A stretch of DNA of 64,000 bases from Piezodorus guildinii (lineage: Eukaryota; Arthropoda; Insecta; Hemiptera; Pentatomidae). Below the pieces are notes generated by a model, which did not search any database, was not told the origin of the DNA, and saw only the letters and a list, made by a program, of their open reading frames with translations. Both the position numbers and the translations under genes were made by a program. Of the stretch, positions 52,485 through 63,483 are shown piece by piece; the stretch's first letter is position 1, and each line of letters begins with the position of its first letter. The stretch lies in assembly GCA_023052935.1 (NCBI GenBank), contig CM041294.1:18996635-19060634 (forward strand), in the 5' to 3' direction.

Positions 52485-52580
52485 CTAATGTGATCTCTCT
52501 ATCTACGTATATAAAAATGAAGCCCCCCATTTCCTTGATCATCACATCTCGCGTGAACGGCTTGACCGATTTTGCTTAGA
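52485..52580 (+). repeat. Third unit of the 'GAACGGCTTGACCGAT' repeat
   Basis: Begins at ATCTCTCTATCTACGTATAT and includes TCGCGTGAACGGCTTGACCG. It directly follows the AF1 3' end and may have been inserted there. Confidence 0.5.
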
Positions 52581-52689
52581 CATAGTTTAGAAAGGATATC
52601 GTCTTTCGGGTCAGTCAATATGCAATAAAATAAGTTGAACAAGTTAACTAAATAAGTCCCTAAACTTATGAACATGTGTTATTTGTAAT

Positions 52690-52949
52690 GTTTGTAAGCC
52701 CTGTCAGACCATGCAAACGTGCAAAATGCATGGTATAAAGTGGCTCTTCTAGTAAGCTCATTTTCATGAAAAATATTTTGTAACGTCTCGGGCGTATATT
52801 TGTCTTAAATATGAAATTTCAGTTTCATAGGACATACCGTTTCCGCCCGTGAGTTATCACACACACACAGACCTTTTTGCGGGACTTGGTTATTTGGACT
52901 CAGGGGACCCTAAAATGTGTATTTCAGTTGAAAACTATATATAGTAAGT
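52690..52949 (-). mobile_element. AF1 repeat copy I, 5' half in reverse
   Basis: Reverse orientation with the same internal deletion joint as copy H and the terminal CTATATATAGTAAGTGAAAG. It forms an inverted pair with copy H about 700 bp apart. Confidence 0.75.
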
Positions 52950-54036
52950 GAAAGTAAAAATAATAATCTAAGGATGTTTTTCACTTGAAAATCCAGTTAT
53001 GATAAACTAACTCGCGGTCTATATCTTTCTTATAACATCTAATATAAGATGGATATATCGATATTACATCGGATATCCGTTATTATGTAATTCGATGCTT
53101 CAAATGTTTTCGATGTAAGAAGACCACCCAAGACCGACAGGATGTGTGAAGCCTGCAGAAGAATGCTTGAGTGAGGAGCAGATTCCAAGGATCCAGCGAA
53201 CCATGGAGTAACAAGGCAGTTACAGAACCATCGTCTTAGGGTCAGGAAATGTCTTTATAGGCCGAAAGTTTGTTTACAATTTCTCTATAGAAGTATATAC
53301 AATATGTCTTATCTATTACGAAGATGATATAAGTCTTATGTATGAATGAAATGAAATTAAAAAATAAAAATATAACTGACTATAAATATGACTATAAAAT
53401 ATCATATATATTTTTTCATATGATCCAACAATACAATATAAAAGTAATTATGGGGAATAGATTTATGAGAGTTGATATCGTTAAGAACCTCTAATATGCG
53501 CTGAAGAGGTGTTAGTAATAAAGGATGTGAGAAGGATTTAAATATGAATTGAGGATCTCAAAATAAATAAAAAATATTCAGAGATTAGTACATAAAATTT
53601 CCATTCAAGACCATTCCGTAGGATTTTTTTTTTTCTGTTCAAGGCCCTGAATTCATTTCTGAAGTCTGGCCGTTTAACACTAAAACACCATGTATATATA
53701 TATTTCTCATCATCACATAAAAGTATTTTCTTTGACAGTGGCAAAAGTGAAAATAGTTTTACCATAATTACTTAAACATTTGAAAGCAGTTTAAAATTAA
53801 CTAATAATTTTCAAAATATTTTTAATTCAGATCTACGCCCTTTATTATTACAGTTAAAATTAAAAAATTTCGTGAAATGAGAATCTAACCATTTAATTTA
53901 GCAAGCTGGCCTAAGGATCAGGATAATCCCAGGAAACCACCGATCTACCCACATTGTAAGTCTTTAAAGTGTCTTCCTTTCATATTCTCAAATGTTTTGG
54001 ACACAGATACTATCCCCAATTGATTAATTTTTTTTT
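52950..54036. other. No gene recognised
   Basis: AT-rich with a GC-richer part at 53125-53250. Short frames only. Confidence 0.45.
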
Positions 54037-54826
54037 ACTTTCACTTACTATATATAGTAAGGGGAAGTATTGCGATCGTGAAAATTTTCGAATTCCAGTT
54101 TTCAACGGAAATACACGTTTTAAGGTCCCCTGAGTCCAAATAACCAAGTCCCGCAAAAAGGTCTGTGTGTGTGTGGTAACTCCCGGGCGGAAACGGTAAG
54201 TCCTATGAAACTGAAATTTCATATTTAAGACAACTATACGCCCGAGACGTGACAAAACTTTTTTCATCAAAATGAGCTTACCAGAAGAGGCACTTTAAAC
54301 CATGCATTTTTCACCTTTTTTCGATTTTCTCGAAAACGGTTCCGACAATTTTGATTAAACTCGCTATATCAATGTAAAATTTAATGGGCTTTAATATCAT
54401 GTAGGTTTTATTTGGATAAAAATGGTCTGACAGGGCTTAAATGCCGAAATATATAAATTGAATAAATTCGATAACCAACTAAAGGAGAAAACAGAAAAAA
54501 TGTTTTTTTAATGCAATTTTTGAACATAAGAGCAGTAATATACATGTATGATATACCTTTGGAAAGCTAAAGATTTTAGAAAAAATATCATCTCATACAC
54601 AAGCTTTTAGAAGTTAATAGAGAGTGATGATTAGAAGATAAAACTAACTGATTATTTTATATTATAATATAATAGATTTTTTAATAAAACACATGTTTCT
54701 ATAGAAATTCAATTTGATTAATTCCTTAATAGTTTCACGTATTTTTATCTCTAACTGTATTTGAAAATTCTTTAATTGATTTTAAAAATCGAGGTAAGTG
54801 AAAGTCGTGTGTTGCCCGCACCAGAT
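54037..54826 (+). mobile_element. AF1 repeat copy J
   Basis: Complete ends. A deletion removes about 120 bp after CAGGGCTTAAATGCCG. Otherwise close to copy A. Confidence 0.82.
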
Positions 54827-55091
54827 TTTTACTTTTGATATGCAATTTGAAATCTCTTATCTATCTTGTTCATGTTACGTTTTTCAGTCCTGAACATGTC
54901 TGAATGAGCAAAATAATTATAATAATGACTGATATAGAATGTTTACTGAAATTTGAGATTCACTTAAAATCTTCCGATGGTAAACTAATAAAAGAAATAT
55001 TTATTTATCATAGAGGATCATTAGTAACTGTATAAAGCTTTTATAGGTGGAATAATCAGGTATCAGTCATTTTAGGAAATTTTTTAATTTT

Positions 55092-55131
55092 GCCAACGTT
55101 TCGGCTCAAGCTTGTGAGCCATCATCAGGGC
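55092..55131 (-). ncRNA. Hammerhead ribozyme-like motif (left arm of HH1 copy 2)
   Basis: On the minus strand: GCC, CTGATGA, stem II GGCTC/GAGCC, GAAA, CGTT, GGC. All core positions and stem I are intact. The best candidate for activity along with 7870. Confidence 0.62.
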
Positions 55132-55776
55132 TACAAACATCAAAACAAAAGAGATACATATTAATATGATAATGAAAATGTTTTTTAATGTAGTGACAAT
55201 GATAACATTTCAAATAAAACAGAAAATTTACCAACATACTTAAATATTATAGATACAAATAATGATAATATGATACACAATCTGATGATGATAAGCATAA
55301 AAACAAAACTTTAGACTTTAATATAGAAGTAAAAAAAATATATATATAAACGTACCATTACTGAGCCATGTCCAAGCATAAACCGAGGAAAACCATAAAC
55401 ATAGGTAGTATGGGAAGGGGTTCATGTAAAAACCCTGAAGGTTTTCCCCTCTAAATATAAATACTACAGCTTATCTTTGTTTTTAAAAAGTTTTACAAAA
55501 TTCTACAATGGAAAAACAAAACAATATACTCGTATGTACAATAAGGCTGAACATTTTTAACAGAAAATTATAAACACTAGAATCTGAGGTGTGTAAAAGA
55601 TCCATGAGGTATATAATAAAAAATAAATAAATAACAAAAAAAAAACAGAGGTGTTATAAACGAAATTGCTTGTAATTTATATTTTATTTACTGTATATTT
55701 ATATTTTCGTTTATAACACCTCTGGTTTTTTGTTTGTTATTTATTCATTTTATTTTATTTTGTTCTGATGTTTGTA

Positions 55777-55816
55777 ACCCTGATGATGGCTAACAAGCTT
55801 GAGCCGAAACGTTGGC
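55777..55816 (+). ncRNA. Hammerhead ribozyme-like motif (right arm of HH1 copy 2)
   Basis: ACC, CTGATGA, GGCT...AGCC, GAAA, CGTT, GGC. Stem I has one mismatch (A against C). Confidence 0.55.
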
Positions 55817-56109
55817 AAAATTAAAATTTTTCAAAAAATGACTGAATTCTGATTATTCCACCTATAATAGTTTCTACAGTCGACTATACATCCTCAATAT
55901 AAAGTTTTTAGAAACTCATTACCACGATGTAAACACTTATAATAATACTAAAACGAACATTTCTATTATCTGGTCATTAATTAGCTATGAAAAACAAATC
56001 CTCAAGTTGCCATTATAATATATTATAGCCTAATCTTAAAATTATTCATTCGCAATAATATAATTTAAGATAATCTAAAAATCACACGCTCGCGGACAAT
56101 TTTCAAAGA

Positions 56110-56451
56110 AATATGGCTTAAACGGCTTATGTTAATGGGCCAAATAATGGCTACACGACTTTTCACTAAAGAGGGCTATTTAGAATATCGTAGACCGCTA
56201 TCACAGAGGCCTTGGCCAAGGAGAGGAAGTGGGACCGGTTCCACTTCCGCCGGCTACTCCATCGCCTCCTTGATATCGGCACCAAACACCAGGCGGTGGG
56301 AACTCTTCGTTCCAACAGGTGGTAACCCTTTACCTCTGCCTCCGCTTAGCTTCCAGTCGCCAACAACTAGCCCAAGGTGGATTCGAAATATCATTACATT
56401 CTATCTGTGGCATCACGTCCGTGGGACATTGTATACTCCTTGAAATGAAAT
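56110..56451. other. GC-rich segment of unknown nature
   Basis: Richer in G+C than anything around it. A 104-codon plus-strand frame covers most of it, but I recognise no domain. It includes a hairpin GGAAGTGG/CCACTTCC. It could be a LINE 5' region, a CpG island or a single-copy sequence. Confidence 0.35.
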
Positions 56452-56520
56452 AAATTCTTTACTCTGGGACCAAGTCCCCTTAGAACGAAAACAATGAAAA
56501 CAAATAATTGCTTATGGTCT
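56452..56520 (-). mobile_element. LINE or SINE 3'-end fragment with stem-loop
   Basis: On the minus strand GGGACTTGGTCCC and AGAGTAAAG match the 3' terminus of the L2/CR1-like elements at 23.5 and 26.1 kb. Only the last tens of bases are present. Confidence 0.5.
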
Positions 56521-56973
56521 AGTTACCTTTTACTTTCACTTACCTGTATATGAAATATACTAATATTATAAAGCTGAAGAGTTTGTTTGTTTGAACGCGC
56601 TAATCTCAGAAACTACAATTGAAAGGTTCAAATTGAAAAATTCTGTTTGTGTTGGATAGTCCATTTATCGAGAAAGGTTATAGGCTATATAACATCACAC
56701 TGCAACCGATAGGACCGAAGAGTCAGTGGAAAATCTGAAAAAAAATCGGGGAAAATTGACCTCGCATCCCAACGATTTCAAATGATTTACCTTTAAATTT
56801 TAAAATAATTCAATGTCCCGTTAAGTTAAATTTGTCGTAACAATTAATAAATCACATGGGCAAACATTTAAACAAGTAGGAATCGATTTTATCCATCCTC
56901 ATGGAATTAACTATGTTTACATACTGAATTCGTCTTTATTGAGAATCAGTATTGTAGTTTATTGCAAACCAAC

Positions 56974-57560
56974 ATGAGTGAAGGTTCGTTTCATTTACGG
57001 CATATTATGCTGTTCTTTTTTTAAAAAGGGATATAGCATCCCAAACTGCAAGAAATATTCGTGCCGTGTATGGTAGCGATTTAATTGCTGAGAGCACGGT
57101 TCAAAAGTGTTTTTCGCGGTTTAGATGAGGAGATTTCAATTGGGAAGACCAACCCCGGGCTGCCCATAGTTCAACTCTTGACATCGAGAATATTATGACC
57201 GTCATCAAAAACAATCCACGAATTACTGTGCATGAGATAGCTGCGGAGTTAAGATCCTGCAAATCGACCGTTTTTGAGCAACCAGCCGAAAAAAATCTTG
57301 GGGGTTGCCGCTCGCAACACCAAAGGCCGGCTTGCATCCAAGAAAGGTGATGCTCATTGTTTGGCGGAATTTGAACGAATCCATACGTTTTGAGCTCCTT
57401 CTACAAAACCAAACTATAAATAAATTTCCATATCTTCTGTTCCCTCGAGAATTTTCTACAAGGGAAATCCTACTCTTCAGAAGATAACGTCAAAATGGAA
57501 CTTTTATTGTTATTCAGGAGTAAAGATAGTGATTTTTGAAAAAAGGGGATAATGGACCTT
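56974..57560 (+). pseudogene. Mariner transposase relic in the left arm and loop
   Basis: It starts MSEGSFHLRHIMLFF, then after a stop TARNIRAVYGSDLIAESTVQ, KCFSRFR-stop-GDFNWEDQPR, LDIENIMTVIKNNPRITVHE and SCKSTV: the two helix-turn-helix motifs. After damage near 57300, another frame reads HPRKVMLIVWRNLNESIRFE and QNQTIN, which matches the second catalytic block; the usual W-W-D-x-K there is W-R-N, so the aspartate is lost. The C-terminal remnant after 57430 is scrambled. A mariner lineage distinct from M1/M2. Confidence 0.72.
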
Positions 57561-57688
57561 TCAAGCCGTTGAGAAAGAGTAATCCCTAATGGTGGTAACT
57601 ATTTTGTAAATTAAATAAATACATTTTAAGCTGTTCATCAATTTTAATTGTTTTCCAAATTTCTCTACAAATGGAATAAGATGGAACT

Positions 57689-58038
57689 TTATTTATAGTT
57701 TGGTTTTGGTTTTCCCCAAGATTTGTTTTCGGCTGGTTGCTCAAAAACGGTCGATTTGCAGGATCTTAACTCCGCAACTATCTCATGCACAGTAATTCGT
57801 GGATTGTTTTTGATGACCGTCATAATATTCTCGATGTCAAGAGTTGAACTCTGGCCAGCCTGGGGTTGGTCTTCCAAATTGAAATATCCTCATCTAAACC
57901 GCGAAAACCACTTTTGAACCATGCTATCAGCAATTGAATCGCTACCATACACGGCACGAATCTTTGTTTGGGATGCTTTTTCCCTTTTTAAAAAAATAAC
58001 AGTATAATATGCCGAAAATGAACCGAACCTTCACTCAT
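57689..58038 (-). pseudogene. Mariner transposase N-terminus in the right arm
   Basis: The minus strand begins with MSEGS at 58038 and, through several frame changes, reaches the frame MEDQPQAGQSSTLDIENIMT (codons from 57877) ending near VFEQPAENKSWGK. It duplicates the left-arm N-terminal half only. No catalytic domain. Confidence 0.7.
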
Positions 58039-58452
58039 GTTGGTTGGCAATAAACTACAATACTGATTCTCAATAAAGACGAATTCAGTATGTAAACATA
58101 GTTAATTCCATAAGAATGGATAAAATGGATTCCTACGTGTTTAAATATTTGACCATGTGATTTATTAATTTTTTCGACAAAAGTTAACTTAACGGGACAT
58201 TGAATTATTTTAAAATTTAGAGGTAAATCATTTGGAATCGTTGGGATGCGAGGTCAATTTTCCTCGTTTTTTTCTTTCAGAATTTCCACTGATTCTTCGG
58301 TCCTATTGGTCGCAGCGTGATGTTATATAGCCTATAACCTTCCTCGATAAATGGACTATCCAACACAATTTTTTTTCATTTTGAACCAGTAGTTTCTGAG
58401 ATTAGCGCGTTTAAACAAACAAACAAACTCTTCAGCTTTATAATATTAGTAT

Positions 58453-58870
58453 AGATTTAAATAAGTTCTCTAACATTCGTAACGCCTACTACCTTCCTTC
58501 GTAACGAACCAGCAATGATTATCTGTTTTGCGGGTTCAAGCAGGTGTGTTAAGGCTCTGGCAGAGCCAATAACCAACCGATGAGCATTTTTGTTTTCTTT
58601 TACATTGTTATTTACCTTTTTTTTCAACTTCACTCAAAAACAATTAATAATAAGCAAGCGAACGAGAGAATACCTGATATTATTGAATAATTAAGAAAAT
58701 ATGGGTGCATCATGGCCTCTAATTGGCTTGGTATATAATATTTTTCTATTCAAGTAGGTCTCTCATTTATTCTTATTTACAAAAGGTATATATTGAGTAA
58801 GCTATACAGCGCTAATAGGGAGGTTTTTTTCTATCGTTAATCATCATTAATTCGACCATTCATTTGCACT
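58453..58870. other. No gene recognised
   Basis: AT-rich sequence with no recognised features. The left SINE duplication lies at its end. Confidence 0.45.
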
Positions 58871-58875
58871 TGCTT

Positions 58876-59164
58876 GTTTATTTATTTATGTATTTAACGC
58901 CACTTTATGCTACTATGGCTAATCGGACGATGCTACAGTGGAAGTCCTAAATTTTGCCTATCCAGGTTTTATTAGGATAGGGATCTTTAACGAGTCCTAA
59001 CATCGCAGAGGCTCGGGACCACCTTTTAACGTCCCCTCCGAAGGACGGCATAACTAAGGATATTTTACTCCCATTTAAAAATCCTAGTACCACCTGCGGG
59101 TTTGAACCCATGACTTTTGGCATAGGAGGCTGTTATGCTTACCATCCAGCTACAAGCGATCCCA
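58876..59164 (-). mobile_element. tRNA-derived SINE S1
   Basis: Full length. TTTGCACT (58863-58870 and 59169-59176) is the likely target duplication (8 bp recognisable). Small differences include AACGCCACTTTATGC in the tail. Confidence 0.9.
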
Positions 59165-60028
59165 TACCTTTGCACTGTCCCTCTGAGGGGACATGAAAAT
59201 TTATTAGTGATTATGAAAAATGAACTAATTCAACCGCAATTTTTTAAAAAACCTATATTTTTCTACAGTTTTTGTATTAAAATGTCACAAAAAAAAAAAT
59301 AACAGATCACAATATCATGAAGCATGATAAATACATCAACCGGTGTTACATATAGAGAATATCAACAATATAGAGAAACTTCAAAAGATAACAAATAAAT
59401 TCCAAAACTGAGAAAAGAAATTTACTCAGACTGTATTGACTGTATAACAGACCAAACTGAATCGTAAAGATCGCTGCTGAAATAAGACAGTTTTGTGATT
59501 TCTTAATTTAAATTTAGTAATTTCCAAAGAAGGCTAAAGAGAAGCTGGATGAGTGACCTCCTCTGATAAAATAAAGCCATGGAAGGGGTGCTGCGGGGCA
59601 TTTTCCTTCTTCATGCCTACCATGCCTGATCTCAATTTATACAGCACATTTGCTGATTGTCAGATACATTCTGACAGGCGTGAATATAGATATAAAGAGA
59701 AAAAAAAAGAAATTTCCAAACTATTTTTTCATTCATTCTTTCATGCTGTTATATTTTTTTAATGGCAAAACGACCAGACAGTGAGTTTATGTGATGTAAG
59801 CAGTGTAGTGTAAGATGGATTTCAGATAAGCATTTATACCGACAGATTTAACAAAATAAATATTCAAGCAATAAACGATAGTAATGATAGAATGATATTA
59901 TCCAAGCAAGAATAAAACGAAGAACCTTACAGACAGTGATAGCTATACAACTAGTGTGACAGAAAACATCTCCTTAGAAGACCTATCAATCATATGAAAT
60001 AAATTTGGATTTTATTTATTTATTTTTT
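59165..60028. other. No gene recognised
   Basis: AT-rich sequence. A 69-codon frame at 59553-59762 has no recognisable domain. Confidence 0.45.
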
Positions 60029-60173
60029 ACTTTCACTTAACTATATATAAAATATTGCGATATATATTAAGTATTGCGATCGTGAAAATTTTCTAATTCC
60101 AGTTTTCAACGAAAATACACGTTTTAGGGTCTCCTGAGTCCAAATAACCAAGTCACGAAAAAAGGTCTGTGTG
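60029..60173 (+). mobile_element. AF1 repeat copy K, truncated
   Basis: The first 145 bp or so of the family, with the terminal hairpin damaged by an insertion (AATATTGCGATATATATTAA). It stops at GGTCTGTGTGTA where a jockey-like fragment begins. Confidence 0.72.
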
Positions 60174-60174
60174 T

Positions 60175-60522
60175 ACAGTCCTTACAATCCAAAATCCTGA
60201 ATGCTAGTTATTTTGTCACAAATCTACTCCTCCATAATGACCTAAACATCCCATTTGTTGCAGGCATAGCCCGTGATACATACTCTCTGCCTATACAAAC
60301 CCACTTGTCCGTAATTTATCTTCCTTAGATATCCCTGATAACCCTCCAAGGTGACTGAAAAGAAGGTGGCCTCGGGACCTACAGCCTTAAAATAGTTAGT
60401 GAAGTGCTACCAGTGGGTAGTTCTTCCTCAAGATATTTTCATGACTTTTTATTTTCATTCTACATATTTACTTATTGTGTTCTTAAATACAGTTGTAAAT
60501 TACTCTAAATAAATAAAGAAAT
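60175..60522 (+). pseudogene. Jockey-like LINE 3' end
   Basis: The plus strand matches the C-terminal coding part of the jockey-like element at 17.9-18.2 kb (CTTACAATCCAAAATCCT, 'cataatgacctaaacatccc', CTTCCTTAGATATCCCTGAT) with small deletions that break the frame. It continues through a 3' UTR ending in AAATAAATAAAGAAA. It gives the family's 3' terminus, which the 17.9-kb copy lacks. Confidence 0.75.
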
Positions 60523-61412
60523 AGGAAAAATATACCCACATCTCAATCAAACTTTCAATATTCTGAAAAGCAATGTACAACATCATTGTGTCAGTAATGT
60601 ACATCATTTTAATTCAATCATTCGTAATTTTTAAAATATATCCTGTTTCATTTAATTAACCGCTCAAATATTCTTTAGTAAATAATTAGATACTTTTAAC
60701 GGTCAGTTCTGAAAACTACAAAGAGATTCCATTATGGGAACCAATCTCACCACTTGTAATTGAAAAAGCAACGAAATTCCTTACCCCTTGGGGTAAGATT
60801 TAATATTAGGAAATTATATTGTTATTATTAATAGTTAATAATTACGATTCATCTAACTCTTGCCAACACCAAAAGGTTTTTAAATAATTAATTCCTTTGT
60901 TCTGCTCAATGGTAGCGCACCAGTTGCGAAATACAATGAACGTAGCTGATACAGCTTTCAGTATTCGAGTAGTTTAACTCCGTGCTTCTGCATGTTCGTA
61001 GGTAGTTAGAAGTTACTCTAAAAGGTATTAATAGTTTAAAATAAGATATTATAAAATATATAAATAAGATTCGGATTACTCAACATATGTCTTAAATGTA
61101 AATACATATAACGTGGATAATTATTAAACCTTTAACCAGTTTTATTAAAATTTAAATTAAACTTACTTTCAGTGATAAAACGGTAGAATGGTATATGATA
61201 GCCCATATAACAAGTCTCAAATGAAACAGGCTTCATGTCAACGATTATATACTTTTTTTTTTATTTAACAATTTCATAGAAAAATATATTTAAAAAAAAA
61301 ATATTTATTTGTATTTACAACTGTATAATAATATACATTTAGTAAATGCTATACAATATATATTGACATGATTCACATGTAGGGATACTACCCATTGGCA
61401 GCTCCCCATTGA
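60523..61412. other. AT-rich DNA, no gene recognised
   Basis: No open frame above 60 codons and no recognised repeat. Confidence 0.5.
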
Positions 61413-61419
61413 AAAAAAA

Positions 61420-61462
<43 letters not shown>

Positions 61463-61476
61463 ATATTTTTTTTTTT
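61413..61476. repeat. A run, (TA)n and T run forming a palindrome
   Basis: An A run, about 45 bp of alternating TA with one phase break, then a T run. The whole can form a cruciform. Confidence 0.85.
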
Positions 61477-61629
61477 GTATTCAATAATTAACAGTCCCTC
61501 AACATTAGTTGCGATAAAATATGTATGAATAGGATTAAATCATTATTCAAAGGATAAATCAATATTTCCACACAATGAAAAACAGTTTCTGAAGAAAGGT
61601 TTATTAATAATTAACAGTAATTATGTTGT

Positions 61630-61914
61630 GGGATCACTTGTAGCAGGGTGGTTAGCATAACAGCCTCCTATGCCAAAGGTCACGGGTTAGAACCCGCAGG
61701 TGGTCCTAGGATTTTTTAATGGGAGTAAAAGTTAAGTTAGTTAGTTATGCCGTCCTTCGGAGGGGACGTTAAACGGTGGTCCCGAGCCTGTGCGATGTCA
61801 GGTACTCGTTAAAGATCCCTATCCTAATAAAACCTGGATAGGCAATATTTAGGACTCCCACTGTAGCATCGTCCGATTAGCCATAGTAGCATAAAGTGAG
61901 GTCAAATAAATAAA
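61630..61914 (+). mobile_element. tRNA-derived SINE S1
   Basis: Full length, GGGATCACTTGTAGCAGGGT to AAATAAATAAACA. The 11-bp duplication AGTAATTAYGT with one mismatch (61616-61626 and 61918-61928) flanks it. B box mutated to GGGTTAGAACCCG. Confidence 0.9.
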
Positions 61915-63190
61915 CATAGTAATTACGTAGATATGTAATGTATGATTGAAAAGATAAGGATGTTAGAAAATATATGAACTATAACTGAATGAGCTCATAA
62001 AATCTGGTACACAGGTAACTGACATTGTAGTTAAGTATTTCCACATACACGTTATTTAATACAATTTCCATTAAAACTAGTAAAATTTATTTGGAGCTCG
62101 ACATATCAAAACTGTGCACAGCACAGAATTGTAGTACTGCAGTAGTTAAAATACAAAAATTTTACTGCCTGAGAAGAAGGGTAAAAGTTCATGCTACTGA
62201 AAATATATTAAATAGATTAGATATATTTAAAATCTGTAATATTCCTAGTATAGATAATTATTCACAGTAGAATGTAAAAGCTGTGAGATGCACACACTAC
62301 ACCAAAATTTGTTTATTTCAGGAACATATTGGCTACATAAAATGGCAGGTTTTTGGAAGAACATCAATAAAATACAATTGAGTAAAATTTAACCAACCAA
62401 AACCATTTCAATTTTTTTTTCAAATTCAATTACTTACTACCTATTTATGGATACAATTATTTTTATTTTATTTTTCTACCTTTCATATCTAAGGTTGAGA
62501 GGAAATGAGGTTTTGAACCAGGTGCTGCAAAAGTTCAAGGTCAGCAAAAAAAAAAAGCAGGTAACCAGTCTCTGATTTGTGGATTAGTATTAAATAAGTC
62601 TGATTTTTAAGCCTTGGTAAATTTGTCTGCTGGTATCAAAATGGGTAATTACAAATGTAACAGCCCTATAACCCTATAGCCCCTGGTGAAATGCTTTATA
62701 TGATTATATTTTATTTTAAATTGAAGTTCTCTTATTACTATATTAATAAAACAATTTTAATCGCATTCACTCACATATTAGTAATATTACTGTTGAAACT
62801 GACATATCTTATAATACCATTATTTTCAATTTTTGACTAGTGCATGGTGCCTATCTAATTGAATGTATTTAATATATTTTTAAAACTATTAAAAAAAAAA
62901 AAACTTAATTTACTACTGATTAGGGAAATGGCTTGGTAATAGGATGATAATAGTTAATAGTTAATATTCTACTCACTTTTTATGGCCCTTTTGATAAGCA
63001 GCTAATCAATAATTTGAAGACAGCTCCTAATAAAGTTGATGAAGTAGGTAAGAAAGGGCGAGAAGACATATTTCATCAATGGTTACCTAAATAAAAATTC
63101 AAATCATAAATTTCCTAAAGAAATACATTTTTTAAAAGTGATATCATTGTCTTAAATTAATATATTTTATAGATTAATAATGCTTTATCT
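61915..63190. other. AT-rich DNA, no gene recognised
   Basis: No open frame above 60 codons. It may be intronic or intergenic; I see no splice-site context that supports an exon. Confidence 0.5.
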
Positions 63191-63483
63191 GGGGAGCAGC
63201 ATGGTCTCATAGTCTGTTTCATGGGTTTTGGGTTCGAATTCCGGCAGTGGCAGATAATTATTTATTCCGTTACTTCAAGCTGTGGGGTGATCCTGGGAAA
63301 TAGAGGCCGTGGTACACCCAGTCTCTTTAAAGTAGATATCTAATAATATTGAATAATTAATTAAACCTGGTGGGTGAGGGTTATCTCAAGCCTAATGTCG
63401 TCATTGTGTGGTCGTTGGAATAGAAACAGTACATATCTCTATATGTACTGAACTAATGACCTTTTAAGTGTTGTAGAGATACA
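63191..63483 (+). mobile_element. tRNA-derived SINE S2-like
   Basis: Head GGGGAGCAGCATGGTCTCAT with B box GGTTCGAATTCCGG, then a body with GTGGGGTGATCCTGG and CCCAGTCTCTTTAAAG, ending near TAAGTGTTGTAGAGATAC. The tail complement resembles the ends at 26621, 32349 and 49905 ('tctacaac'). Confidence 0.65.

Larger units (their letters stand above)
55041..55867. mobile_element. Inverted-repeat element 2 with hammerhead-like arms (HH1)
   Basis: It begins TTATAGGTGGAATAATCAGG and ends with the complement. The left part follows copy 1 (6989-7958) closely up to about 55660. The right part has been replaced by an inverted copy of its own left neighbour, creating an internal palindrome at about 55618-55757 around AGAGGTGTTATAAACGAAA. 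No open frame. The right HH motif remains. Confidence 0.78.
56555..58452. repeat. 1.9-kb palindrome containing mariner arms
   Basis: The left arm starts ATACTAATATTATAAAGCTG and the right arm ends with the complement; arms are about 770-870 bp. Each arm holds a dispersed repeat (TTTGTTTGTTTGAACGCGCT) followed by a mariner N-terminus. The right arm lacks about 110 bp (after CTTGGGG) that the left arm has. The loop (57431-57675) has the mariner C-terminal remnant. Two insertions head to head, or an inverted duplication, could explain it. Confidence 0.85.
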
